A DNA stretch of 27,388 nt from contig DASQWC010000166.1 in NCBI GenBank assembly GCA_035640475.1, positions 1-27,388 on the forward strand. Reading direction: 5' to 3'. A program made the translations under genes and the position numbers. Shown here piece after piece: positions 8,308 through 16,202 of the stretch. Numbering within the stretch: position 1 is the first letter of the stretch; each line of letters begins with the position of its first letter. The DNA comes from DASQWC01 sp035640475. GTDB lineage: Bacteria > Actinomycetota > JAICYB01. The notes below the pieces were generated by a model. The model made no database searches. It was not told where the DNA came from and worked only from the letters and a program-made list of their open reading frames with translations.

Positions 8308-9069
8308 ATGACGTCCGACGCGATCAAGCTCGTCGTTCAGTGCGACGACTTCGGCATGTGTCACGCGGGAAACGTGGGCGCCGTCGAAGCGTTCAAGGAC
8401 GGGATCCTCACACAAGCGTCTGTGATGGTGCCGTGTCCGTGGTTCCGTGAGGCGGCACGGCTCGCCAAGGAGCATTCACTCCCAGTCGGCGTGCACTTGA
8501 CCCTGACATCGGAGTGGGACTACCTGCGATGGGGCCCGCTCACCAGTGGCCGCTCCCTCGTCGGGGACGACGGGCGGCTTCCGAAGACAATCGATGCCGT
8601 GCGGGAAAAGGCGAAGCAGGACGAGATGCTCGAGGAGTTCGTCGCGCAGGCCGAGCTGTTTCGCGGCGAAGGACTCGAGATCGGCTACTTCGACTGTCAC
8701 ATGGGAGTTGTGACGCCGGAGCCGTACGCAGCCGTTTGCGAGCGATACGGCCGGCCTTTCGACTACCCGATCGGCGACGTAGCCGTCGGGTTCGACTCGA
8801 TTCATATGCTGTCTGGGCGCCCCCGTGCGGAGAAGATCCCGTACCTCGTCGACCGCATCTCGGCGCTCGAGCCGGGCAAGCACCTGATCGTGAGCCACTG
8901 CGCAGTCGACTCCGACGAGCTGCGGTCGATGACGTCGGACGACGCCGAGAACAACGAGTGGGCACTCGAATATCGCGTGTCCGACCTCGCTGCGCTGACG
9001 TCCGACGAGGTGAAGAAGGCCGTCGCGGATCGCGGCGCCGAGCTCGTGTCAGTAGCGGAGCTCGGCTAG
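8308..9069 (+). CDS. YdjC/ChbG-family carbohydrate deacetylase-like protein
   Basis: A 253-residue protein of the YdjC superfamily, whose characterised member ChbG deacetylates chitooligosaccharides with a divalent metal. The family motifs are visible: CDDFGMCHA near the N-terminus with D13 and D14, VGVHLTLTSEW with H63, and YFDCHMG with H131. These match the Asp-His-His metal site expected in a TIM-barrel-like fold. No signal peptide is present, so it probably acts in the cytoplasm on an imported or recycled sugar; the substrate is unknown. The ATG has only a weak upstream GGGAA. The 68-base divergent gap to the secreted protein may hold both promoters. The stop shares CTAG with the convergent methyltransferase gene. 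Confidence 0.85.
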   Translation: MTSDAIKLVVQCDDFGMCHAGNVGAVEAFKDGILTQASVMVPCPWFREAARLAKEHSLPVGVHLTLTSEWDYLRWGPLTSGRSLVGDDGRLPKTIDAVREKAKQDEMLEEFVAQAELFRGEGLEIGYFDCHMGVVTPEPYAAVCERYGRPFDYPIGDVAVGFDSIHMLSGRPRAEKIPYLVDRISALEPGKHLIVSHCAVDSDELRSMTSDDAENNEWALEYRVSDLAALTSDEVKKAVADRGAELVSVAELG

Positions 9070-9869
9070 CCCCAGCGACGCCCCCAAGCCGCGACGAACG
9101 CCAGGCCGATCCAGCGAAACTCCGGATCGTCAAGGCACCGGTCGCGGATCGCCCACTGCTTGGGTGTCACGTCACCCTTCGCCAGCACGGCCTCGCGGTA
9201 GCGGTCGAACGGGCCGCGGAAGCGCTCGTCACCGCCCCGCGCCACACGGAGTGTGACCTCGTTGTCGATCTCGGTGAGCCCGGCCTCCTCGAGCATGTTC
9301 GGGAGCCGGCGCCCGAATGTCATATCGAACGTGTGTGTCGACTCGACATGGCGTCGGATCGCGTTCATGACGTGAACGAAGGTGTCCGCGTCCGGATGGC
9401 TCTTGGTCACGACTTCCACCGAGAGGAGATCTCCGTCCTCCACGAGCAGTGCGCCTCCGGGACGCAGCGCTCGGACCATTCGGCGCAAGGCCGTCAGCGG
9501 TTCGGGGATGTGCATCAGGACGAGACGGGAGTGAACGAGATCGTAATGGCGCTCTTCGATCCCGCCGGCGGTGATGTCGTGCGTGCGCACCTCGAGATTT
9601 GGGATCCGGGCGTCATCGAGGAAACGCGGGTTGATGTCCGCGGCGACCACCTTGCCGCTTCGCCCGACGCGAGCGGCCATCCAGCGAGCGATCGATCCGG
9701 CTCCCGGGCCCACCTCGAGACACCGCCAGCCCTTGCGGATCCCGAGACTTTCCAAGTACCGGCGGGTGGTCGGATCACGGTTCTCCTCGAGCTTGCGGAG
9801 GCGGGCGAATTCCTCGTCGTGATCCGCCTGGTCGGCGAAGTAGCTCTGGCGAACGGCCATGGCGGACAT
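9066..9869 (-). CDS. Class I SAM-dependent methyltransferase
   Basis: A 267-residue Rossmann-fold methyltransferase. Motif I is CLEVGPGAGS (about 50-59), followed by an acidic residue ending strand 2 (VVAADINP) and the post-motif segment DLVHSRLVLMHI. The N-terminal part (FADQADHDEEFARLRKLE, TTRRYLESLG) resembles small-molecule methyltransferases of the UbiE/Methyltransf_11 and _25 type. The substrate cannot be read from sequence. The ATG at 9869 has an excellent ribosome binding site (GAGGGAGGA, seven bases upstream). It follows the zinc-ribbon cyclase gene by 90 bases, and a perfect CRP-type palindrome sits in that gap, so it may have its own regulated promoter. Confidence 0.88.
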   Translation of the reverse strand: MSAMAVRQSYFADQADHDEEFARLRKLEENRDPTTRRYLESLGIRKGWRCLEVGPGAGSIARWMAARVGRSGKVVAADINPRFLDDARIPNLEVRTHDITAGGIEERHYDLVHSRLVLMHIPEPLTALRRMVRALRPGGALLVEDGDLLSVEVVTKSHPDADTFVHVMNAIRRHVESTHTFDMTFGRRLPNMLEEAGLTEIDNEVTLRVARGGDERFRGPFDRYREAVLAKGDVTPKQWAIRDRCLDDPEFRWIGLAFVAAWGRRWG

Positions 9870-9944
9870 GCAATTCCTCCCTCGCTCGTGGGAATCGAAT
9901 CGTGGGCTACGCCGAAGGCGCCGGACAGGTCTTCATGGTCGTTG

Positions 9945-9968
9945 GAAGTGTGAAGTACGTCACACTTC
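9945..9968. promoter_or_regulatory. Perfect CRP-type palindrome (TGTGA-N6-TCACA)
   Basis: GAAGTGTGA and TCACACTTC form 9-bp arms around AGTACG. The core (9949-9964) is the exact consensus for CRP-family regulators, including mycobacterial Rv3676. It is centred about 87 bases upstream of the methyltransferase ATG and overlaps the stop codon of the cyclase gene. An alternative is a hairpin terminator for the cyclase gene, but no T-run follows on the - strand. Confidence 0.6.
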
Positions 9969-12900
9969 GGCCAGCTTGGCCGCCACGAGCTCGGCTCGCG
10001 GGCGGGCGCCCATTTGCTCGTAGAGCTCCCGCGCTCGGCCGAGCTCGCGGGCATAGGCGTCGTCGTCTCCGCGCATGCGAGAGAGCTCGGCTATCTGTTC
10101 GCGCACGGCCGGCTCGAGTGAGACTTGGCCCGTCTGCTCGATCATCTCGATGCAGCTCCAGAGCTCTTCTTCTTCGTGTTCGACGTCGACGATTGCGGCG
10201 GCGCGCCGCGCCGCCGCAAGGACGATCCGGGCCTGGATCCACGCCGGCCGTGAGCCGACGCTCACGGCCTTGTGGCGCGCCTCCTCGGCCGCCTCGACGG
10301 CGAGTCCGACGTCGCCGCGACCGAGCTGGGCCTCGGCGATCGCGCACAAGATGAACGGCTCGGAATGGAGTCCGGTACGGCGCGTGCGAATGATCTCGAG
10401 TGCCTCCTCGAAATCGACGAGCGCCTCGCCCCACTCCGTTCGCAGTGCGTGCGCGCGTCCAAGCGCGAACCAGGAGCTCCACAGCGTCAGGAGCGAACCG
10501 GCCGGCTGCGAGATCTCGAGCGCCGTCCGCGCGTGGGCCATCGCCGTGATCGGATCCGATCTCAGCTCGGCGAGGTCGACGTGGCCCTGGTGCGCCCAGC
10601 ACAGCACCTCATGCTCCGAGTGCTCGAGCGCAAGCTCGACGGCGCGGTCGAGCGCCTCCGATGCCTCGTTGCACCGTCCCATGTAGTTCAGGACGCGGCC
10701 GCGCTGCATCGCCAGCCAAATGAAGGGGCTGTAGCCGAGATGCTCGGCTCCCACGCGAACGTTGGTCGGGATGTCGCGCAGACCGGTCTCGGTGATCTCG
10801 AGGGCGCGGCGCAGGTCGCCGTCCTGCGTCGCCCAGCTCGACAGGTTGACGGCGGCCGCGAGGCGCAGGCCGCGAAGACCGACGCCGTCGGCGAGGTTGG
10901 CCGCTTCGCGCGAGAGGGCAATGGCTTGCGGAACGTCTCCCGACAGACCGCGATAGCGACCGAACACCAGAAGAAGCCGAGCGTGCGAACGCTGGTCGGC
11001 GCGGTGCATGGCGAGCGTGCGTCCCTCGTCGAACAAGCCTTGGGCTTCGGCTTCGCCGAGACCGTGCCGGGGGCCGAGGTTGAGAATGCCGAGGCACGCG
11101 GCGAGCGCCAGTCCTTCGGCGTCCGGTTCCGATGGATACGCACCTGTGTGGTCGCGCACAGCACGCCAGTGACGAAGTGCGGTTCCGGTATCGGTGTGTG
11201 CAGTCCAGTCGGCGGCACGGCGGTGCCATCGCGCCGCCTCCAGCCGTTCGCTCGCCTGCTCCCAATGGTGGGCGAGCAGCGCCGCACGTTCGTCGAGACG
11301 GTCGGCGTATGCGGCCTGGATGGCGCGGGCAACATCGGCGTGCACGCGCCGGCGGCGGTCGGTGAGCTGTGAACGGTAGGCGACATCTTCGGTCAGCGGA
11401 TGGCGGAACGCATACTCGGGATCGGGGAATGGGGTCCGCTCGACGAGGAAGTCGGCTTCGATCAACGTGCGGATTGCGGCGTCCAGCTCGTAGGACGGCA
11501 AGTCGGCGACGCGCTCGAGGATCGCGCGCGCGACTTCCGGCCCGATGACAGATGCGATCTGCAGCACCGACTTCTCGCGATCCCCGAGACGGTCGAGGCG
11601 TGCCGCGACCACGGCTTGGACGGTCGGCGGCACCGTCGCGTCGTCCAGTCGTCCGGCCAATCGGTACGAGCCGCGTTCGCCGACGAGCGCGCCCGACTCG
11701 ATCAGCGCATGGACGACCTCCTCGATGAAGAACGGGTTCCCGCCGGTGCGTCGCGCGATGTAGGCAGGGACCGACAGAAGCGTCGGATCGCGGCCCAGAC
11801 GATCCTCGAGCAGCTCGGCGATCGCGTCGGTGTCGAGCGGACCGAGAACGAGCTGCCGATAGCTGGAGTGCGCCGTCCACTCCGGCCGGTACGTGGGCCG
11901 GTAGTTGACGATGAGAAGTGTCCTCGCGTCGGGAACGGCGTCCACAAGGTGGCCGAGGAAGGTCTGGCTCCCTTCGTCGAACCACTGTGCGTCCTCGATG
12001 AGCACGAGGGACGGGCCGCGGTCGGCTCGCGCGCGGATGAGATGACCGAGGACGCCGTACAGACGCTTCATTCGCGCGTCCGGGTCGAGCTGCGGGAACG
12101 GGAGGTCCGGATCGGGGACGCCGAGGAAGTCGAAGACGAGCGCGAGATCGTCCCGGAACCCCTCGTCGAGCAGCAGCAGGCTGCCGGCGATCTTCTGACG
12201 CGCGGCAACGGGGCCGTCGATCTCGTCGATACCGAAGTACCCGCGGAAGAGCTGCAGGATCGGCAGGAAGGGAAGGCCCCGGCCGTGCGGAAGACCGTGC
12301 GCCTCGAAAACTTTGATGCCGGATGCGCGGACGCGCTGGACGAACTCGTAGCAGAGCCGGCTCTTGCCGACGCCCGCCTCGCCGACGATGCCGACGACTT
12401 GACCTCGTCCCGACTCCGCGGCGTCGAGCGATTGGTCGAGCACCCTGAACTCTTCGCGTCGTCCGACGAAGCGCGACAGTCCACGCGCACGCGCGACGTC
12501 GAACCGCCGGTGATGCTCGCCCACGGACACGAGCCGGTGTACGCGCAGCTGATCGCGCACGCCCTTGATTCCGAACGTTCCGAGGTCTTCGAGCTTGAAG
12601 AACCCCTCGATGAGCTGCGCCGTCTCATCGGTGATATAGACGGAGCCCGGCTCAGCGAGATGTTCCATGCGCGACGCGAGATTGACCGCGTGTCCGACGG
12701 CCGTGTACTCCATGTGCATGTCGTCGCCGACGGCGCCGACGACCACCTCGCCCGAGTTCAAGCCGATCCGGACGGAGAAGCTCAGGCCGCGCTGCCGGCG
12801 CAGCTCTCGTGCATAGAGTCCGAGCGTCTCGTTGAGGTAGAGCGCGGCATAGCACGCACGATGCGCGTGGTCTTCGTGCGCGATGGGCGCGCCGAAGAGC

Positions 12901-13256
12901 GCCATGATGCCGTCGCCGAGGAACTGGTTCACGGTTCCCTCGAAGCGGTGCACGCCTTCGGTGAGGATCTCGAAGAAGCGCTCGAGCAACGTGCGCAACT
13001 CTTCTGGATCGACGTCTTCGGCGATGTCCGTCGACCCCTTGACGTCGGCGAACATGACCGTGACCTGCTTGCGCTCGCCTTCAATCGACGAGCGTGTGCT
13101 CAGGATCTTCTCGACGAGGTGGGATGGCGGCCGAACATAGACGCGCGGTGCTTCGTAGGACGGTGGGGAGGGCGGCTCGGTCGTTAGACGCGTGCCGCAG
13201 CCGTCGCAGAAGCGCGCGACGTCACGATTGTCCTGCCCGCATGAGGGACACCTCAT
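9960..13256 (-). CDS. Zinc-ribbon / class III cyclase / AAA ATPase / TPR signalling protein
   Basis: A 1098-residue multidomain protein. A zinc ribbon (C3, C6, C17, C20) is followed by a class III nucleotide cyclase domain (about 62-245), an AAA-type ATPase (Walker A GEAGVGKS at 292-299; Walker B LVLIEDAQW with E421 and D422), and a long alpha-helical TPR-like C-terminal half. In the cyclase domain both metal Asp (D71, D115), the adenine-side Thr (T185) and the transition-state N192 and R196 are present. The position usually Lys is Gln111. This is the one cyclase domain here that looks catalytically competent. The architecture resembles soluble adenylyl cyclase-like bacterial proteins. It follows the crotonase gene by 46 bases; the ATG has only a weak AGG upstream. 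Confidence 0.9.
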   Translation of the reverse strand: MRCPSCGQDNRDVARFCDGCGTRLTTEPPSPPSYEAPRVYVRPPSHLVEKILSTRSSIEGERKQVTVMFADVKGSTDIAEDVDPEELRTLLERFFEILTEGVHRFEGTVNQFLGDGIMALFGAPIAHEDHAHRACYAALYLNETLGLYARELRRQRGLSFSVRIGLNSGEVVVGAVGDDMHMEYTAVGHAVNLASRMEHLAEPGSVYITDETAQLIEGFFKLEDLGTFGIKGVRDQLRVHRLVSVGEHHRRFDVARARGLSRFVGRREEFRVLDQSLDAAESGRGQVVGIVGEAGVGKSRLCYEFVQRVRASGIKVFEAHGLPHGRGLPFLPILQLFRGYFGIDEIDGPVAARQKIAGSLLLLDEGFRDDLALVFDFLGVPDPDLPFPQLDPDARMKRLYGVLGHLIRARADRGPSLVLIEDAQWFDEGSQTFLGHLVDAVPDARTLLIVNYRPTYRPEWTAHSSYRQLVLGPLDTDAIAELLEDRLGRDPTLLSVPAYIARRTGGNPFFIEEVVHALIESGALVGERGSYRLAGRLDDATVPPTVQAVVAARLDRLGDREKSVLQIASVIGPEVARAILERVADLPSYELDAAIRTLIEADFLVERTPFPDPEYAFRHPLTEDVAYRSQLTDRRRRVHADVARAIQAAYADRLDERAALLAHHWEQASERLEAARWHRRAADWTAHTDTGTALRHWRAVRDHTGAYPSEPDAEGLALAACLGILNLGPRHGLGEAEAQGLFDEGRTLAMHRADQRSHARLLLVFGRYRGLSGDVPQAIALSREAANLADGVGLRGLRLAAAVNLSSWATQDGDLRRALEITETGLRDIPTNVRVGAEHLGYSPFIWLAMQRGRVLNYMGRCNEASEALDRAVELALEHSEHEVLCWAHQGHVDLAELRSDPITAMAHARTALEISQPAGSLLTLWSSWFALGRAHALRTEWGEALVDFEEALEIIRTRRTGLHSEPFILCAIAEAQLGRGDVGLAVEAAEEARHKAVSVGSRPAWIQARIVLAAARRAAAIVDVEHEEEELWSCIEMIEQTGQVSLEPAVREQIAELSRMRGDDDAYARELGRARELYEQMGARPRAELVAAKLAEV

Positions 13257-13302
13257 GCCTCAATTGTGCCTGTTGCAAGGAGTCGCTTCGCTCCATCCTG
13301 AA

Positions 13303-14082
13303 CTACCGCCCGGTGAACCGCGCTTCGCGGCGCTCGAGAAACGCGGCGACGCCTTCCTTGTGATCCTCGGAGCGGAAGCAGGCTGTGAGCGCCGCAACGT
13401 GCTCGCGCATGTGCTCGGATAGGTCGCGCTCGAGTCCGCGATCGACGAGGTCCTTGATCAGCCGCTGCGAGAAAGGCGAACCCGCCTCGAAGCGGCGCGC
13501 CTCTTCGCGCGCCGTCTCTTCTAACTGGTCGGGTTCTACGACCCGTTGAACGTAGCCGAGCGCGAGTGCTTGCTCTGCACTCAGGAATTCTCCGGAGTAG
13601 AGGAGTCGCAGGGCGGCCGGGAGCCCGATGATCCTCGGCAGCAGCCACGTCCCGGCCCCCGTATCCGGGACGAGCCCGCGGTGGACGAAGTTCCAGGCGA
13701 ACCGTGCGTTCCTCGACGCGATGCGCACGTCGCACTGCGAGGTGAACTCGGCCCCCATACCGACGGCTGGGCCGTCGACGGCGGCGATGACCGGCTTCGG
13801 GCACGACGCCAGCGGCCACCAGACGTCGGAATCATCTGCCTCGCCGCGCACCGGACGGCTCTCCCCGGGCACGGTGTTGAGGTCGGCGAGATCGGTCCCC
13901 GCGCAGAACGCGCCGCCGGCTCCGGTGACGATGAGCACGCGCGCCTCGTCGTCTGCGCCGGCCTTGCGCACGGTCTCGATGAACTCGGCCAGCATTGCGA
14001 ACGTCATCGCGTTGCGCTTCTCGGGACGGTCGATCGTGATCGTCCCGATGCCGCCGTCGACTTCGTAGCGGATATGACTCAT
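13303..14082 (-). CDS. Enoyl-CoA hydratase/isomerase (crotonase) family protein
   Basis: A 259-residue crotonase. The two oxyanion-hole segments are visible (GGAFCAGTD at about 56-64 and GPAVGMGAE at 104-112). Where hydratases have the two catalytic Glu, this protein has NFVHRGLVPDTGAG and ALRLLYSG, so both Glu appear absent; D140 is a candidate acid, as in isomerase-like or hydrolase-like relatives. The reaction (hydration, double-bond shift or other CoA chemistry) is therefore undetermined. It follows the cupin gene in a catabolic-looking cluster with dioxygenase and hydrolase genes. The ATG lies in an AATGAG context, so a 4-bp stop/start overlap would be expected, but the upstream gene's frame misses that TGA. 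Confidence 0.9.
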   Translation of the reverse strand: MSHIRYEVDGGIGTITIDRPEKRNAMTFAMLAEFIETVRKAGADDEARVLIVTGAGGAFCAGTDLADLNTVPGESRPVRGEADDSDVWWPLASCPKPVIAAVDGPAVGMGAEFTSQCDVRIASRNARFAWNFVHRGLVPDTGAGTWLLPRIIGLPAALRLLYSGEFLSAEQALALGYVQRVVEPDQLEETAREEARRFEAGSPFSQRLIKDLVDRGLERDLSEHMREHVAALTACFRSEDHKEGVAAFLERREARFTGR

Positions 14083-14605
14083 TCAGAGCACCGATGATCC
14101 CGACCGCGATCACGGCCGGGACGTCGCCCCGGTTGTGCCACGCGTGGCGCGTCCCGTTTTGGACGACGGTATCTCCGGGCTTCAGCGTGACCTCGGCGCC
14201 GTCGTCGAGCTCGAGCGTGATCTCACCGGAGAGGACGACCTCGAAGTCGACGGTCTGCGTGGTGTGCATGCCCGGGTGGTCCGGCTCCATGTGTTGTGCC
14301 ATGCCCGGGAGCTTCTCCTCCAGCTCCTGCAGCGCCGCGGCGATGTCGATGTTCTCGGGTGCCGCGGTGGACTCAGGCGGCAAGGTGAAGAAGCCCCACC
14401 GAAAACCGCCGGGCGGCGGGAAATAGGTGTGCTGAGGCGTCGGCGAGCCGTCTGTCGACAGCTTCGGGGTCTCGTCGTTGCCCCACAGCCGGTGGAACTC
14501 CGTTCCAGGCAACAAGGCGAGCGTGACCGGCTCGACCTGCTCGTCGCCGACGAAGACGGACTTGCCGTCCGCATTCACACCGGTCACAACCCGTCGAACC
14601 TTCAT
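13832..14605 (-). CDS. Cupin-domain protein with an unterminated, probably frameshifted 3' end
   Basis: Residues 1-174 form a small cupin. An N-terminal segment (KVRRVVTGVNADGKSVF) is followed by a beta-barrel with PGMHTTQTVDFEVVLSGE (H113, E122) and LKPGDTV / RHAWHN (H154, H157), giving a plausible metal site. Similar proteins modify or sense small organic acids, but the substrate is unknown. The ATG overlaps the dioxygenase stop by 4 bp (ATGA), with GGAGGAGGGG upstream. After IIGALNE the frame has no stop and runs 83 codons into the crotonase gene as Arg-rich sequence that looks like shadow translation. A one-base indel near 14085 would restore an ATGA junction, so the true product probably ends near 14079. 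Confidence 0.7.
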   Translation of the reverse strand: MKVRRVVTGVNADGKSVFVGDEQVEPVTLALLPGTEFHRLWGNDETPKLSTDGSPTPQHTYFPPPGGFRWGFFTLPPESTAAPENIDIAAALQELEEKLPGMAQHMEPDHPGMHTTQTVDFEVVLSGEITLELDDGAEVTLKPGDTVVQNGTRHAWHNRGDVPAVIAVGIIGALNESYPLRSRRRHRDDHDRPSREAQRDDVRNAGRVHRDRAQGRRRRRGARAHRHRSRRRVLRGDRSRRPQHRARGEPSGARRGR

Positions 14606-15780
14606 GACCCCTCCTCCTCTGGAATCCGGACATCGACCACTTCCGGCGGCATGCCGTACAAGCTCAGGAACACGTTGCGCCGGATGTCGCCCTCGAGCGT
14701 CGCCGCTCGCGCTTCCGGCGTGACGCGGAGCTTCGCCTTCGTGTCGAAGTTGATCTTGACCTCGTTGTAGCGCCGCACGGGATTCGGCGGATGGCTCGGC
14801 TCCCGCTTGAAGCCCGGGTGGGGGAGCGTGCGGGGGAACAGCCACATGTGCCCGACGTTGTGCGGCAGGAAGTCGGACGCATGGTTGAACCACACCTCGT
14901 CGTAATCGTTCTGGTGCGCGGGAGCGCCGAAGCTTCCGTCGGGTGACGGCTGCGCCGGGGACGGCGGCGGGACGAGCACATTGAAGAACCACGACTTGCT
15001 CTCACTCATCAGCACTGCGTGGGCCGGTGGGGGAAGGAAGCCGCGGGAGGTTCCGGGAGCCGGGACGTCCCAGACGTTCATCTTGAAGATCACCGGGTCG
15101 CCGACCCAGCCGGTGACGTCCTGCGTCGGATCGAAGTCGTAGGTGAGCGTGTGGTAGGCGCCATCGGCCCACGTGCGCACGTCTGTTTCGCCGTCTGCGC
15201 TGGAGCCGCTGCCGGGAATCGGCAAGACCATGTTCGAGAAATCGACGAACATGCTCACGAAGCCGACGGCGTCCCACATCGCGTCGTCGGCGCATGCGAT
15301 CTCTTCGGCGACCTCGAAGATGAGGACGGCATTGTCGTCTGTCGACGGACGTTCCCGGAACGCCAGACCCTTGCCGACGACGACGAAGTCGCCGGCCGAC
15401 GCGCTCAGGGGGCCGAGCTCTGTTTCGATCGCGAACTCGCCGCGGTGGTAGAAGCGGATCTGGTTGTAGTCGGTGTTCTTCTCGCAGAACGGCATTGCGT
15501 GCGCGCGCCGCGAGAGAAGGACACGGATCCCATCGCCCTCGAGCAGGCACGTCGGCTCACCCGTCGCGTCGCGAAGGTCAGACGGCTCGACGCGGCCGGT
15601 GTCGACGCCGCAGAACATGATGTCGTCGCTCGACCATCGCGTCGGAACGCCCGCGTTGTGGCGGCGATAGATGTGTACCCAGTCGCCGAAGAAGCCCTTT
15701 TGGGTGTAGACCTCGTCCGAGTGTTCCGGGATGCCCGTCGGTGGGTGCGGGACGTCCCCCTGCCTGAAGACGGGCATCAA
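14602..15780 (-). CDS. Homogentisate 1,2-dioxygenase-like bicupin
   Basis: A 392-residue two-cupin protein resembling homogentisate dioxygenase, the Fe(II) enzyme that opens an aromatic ring in tyrosine/phenylacetate catabolism. The first cupin carries YNQIRFYHRGEFAIETELG and GDFVVVGKG (about 105-138), close to the family's pattern. The second carries H289-x5-E295, which matches the His-x5-Glu iron motif of homogentisate dioxygenase, and a later LPHPG with H321 as the likely third ligand. The protein is shorter than typical HmgA, so the substrate may differ. It overlaps the NTF2-like gene and the cupin gene by 4 bp each, which indicates coupled translation. Confidence 0.8.
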   Translation of the reverse strand: MMPVFRQGDVPHPPTGIPEHSDEVYTQKGFFGDWVHIYRRHNAGVPTRWSSDDIMFCGVDTGRVEPSDLRDATGEPTCLLEGDGIRVLLSRRAHAMPFCEKNTDYNQIRFYHRGEFAIETELGPLSASAGDFVVVGKGLAFRERPSTDDNAVLIFEVAEEIACADDAMWDAVGFVSMFVDFSNMVLPIPGSGSSADGETDVRTWADGAYHTLTYDFDPTQDVTGWVGDPVIFKMNVWDVPAPGTSRGFLPPPAHAVLMSESKSWFFNVLVPPPSPAQPSPDGSFGAPAHQNDYDEVWFNHASDFLPHNVGHMWLFPRTLPHPGFKREPSHPPNPVRRYNEVKINFDTKAKLRVTPEARAATLEGDIRRNVFLSLYGMPPEVVDVRIPEEEGS

Positions 15781-16190
15781 GCCGTCCCGTCCGAGGGGCT
15801 CGCTTCGCTCGATCCATAGACCGTCGAGAGATCCGCGGCGATGCGTTGAGACTTGAAGCGGCCGTCGGCGATCTCGCCGATGACGATGCCGGGGACGTCG
15901 ACGTCGCGCCCGTCGGCGAGTGAGTAATGGGCGACGACCTCGAAGATGACGATGTCGTCTTCCGCCTGCCAGGCGTTGCGTACCTCGTGGACGATGCTGC
16001 GAACGATCGGGTTCGCCATGCCGCCGCGCATGAGGCGGTCGATGGCGTCCCAGCCGACGACCTCAGGGTGGTGCGCGATCTTCAGCGTCGCTTCGGGCGT
16101 GAAATACTGGTCGCACTCATCGAGGCGTCCTTCGTCCATGAGCGCGTAGTAGCCCTTGATCCACTCGAGCGTTTCCGGACTGGCTCGCAC
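15777..16190 (-). CDS. NTF2/SnoaL-like protein
   Basis: A 137-residue cone-shaped alpha+beta fold protein, recognised from the N-terminal helices (TLEWIKGYYALMDEGRLDECDQYFTPEA), the IAHHPEVVGWDAI segment, and the strand pattern IVIFEVVAHYSLADG ... VPGIVIGEIADGRFKSQRI. Such proteins act as small hydrolases, isomerases or ligand binders; no catalytic Asp/His set is certain here. The start is a GTG with a poor ribosome binding site, 12 bases after the hydrolase stop. The TGA overlaps the dioxygenase ATG by 4 bp. A role in processing a ring-cleavage product is possible from context only. Confidence 0.8.
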   Translation of the reverse strand: MRASPETLEWIKGYYALMDEGRLDECDQYFTPEATLKIAHHPEVVGWDAIDRLMRGGMANPIVRSIVHEVRNAWQAEDDIVIFEVVAHYSLADGRDVDVPGIVIGEIADGRFKSQRIAADLSTVYGSSEASPSDGTA

Positions 16191-16202
16191 CTGCGAAGTG
16201 AA

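Noticed and set aside
8340..9260. Other TGTGA-like half sites, for example near 9248
   Set aside because: No matching second half at the required spacing, and they lie inside coding sequence.
8514..9953. 479-codon + strand frame spanning the deacetylase and methyltransferase genes
   Set aside because: It crosses two well-supported genes in another frame and its composition is typical of shadow translation.
10272..11372. 366-codon + strand frame opposite the TPR region of the zinc-ribbon cyclase
   Set aside because: No recognisable domain; the - strand has continuous helical-repeat coding.
11400..13187. 595-codon open frame on the + strand opposite the zinc-ribbon cyclase gene
   Set aside because: It is Arg/Glu/Asp-rich with no domain pattern, and the opposite strand encodes clear cyclase and Walker motifs. 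Long antisense frames are expected in GC-rich DNA.
13271..13286. Short inverted repeat GGAGTCGCTTCGCTCC between the crotonase and cyclase genes
   Set aside because: The stem has only four Watson-Crick pairs plus a wobble; too weak to call a terminator.
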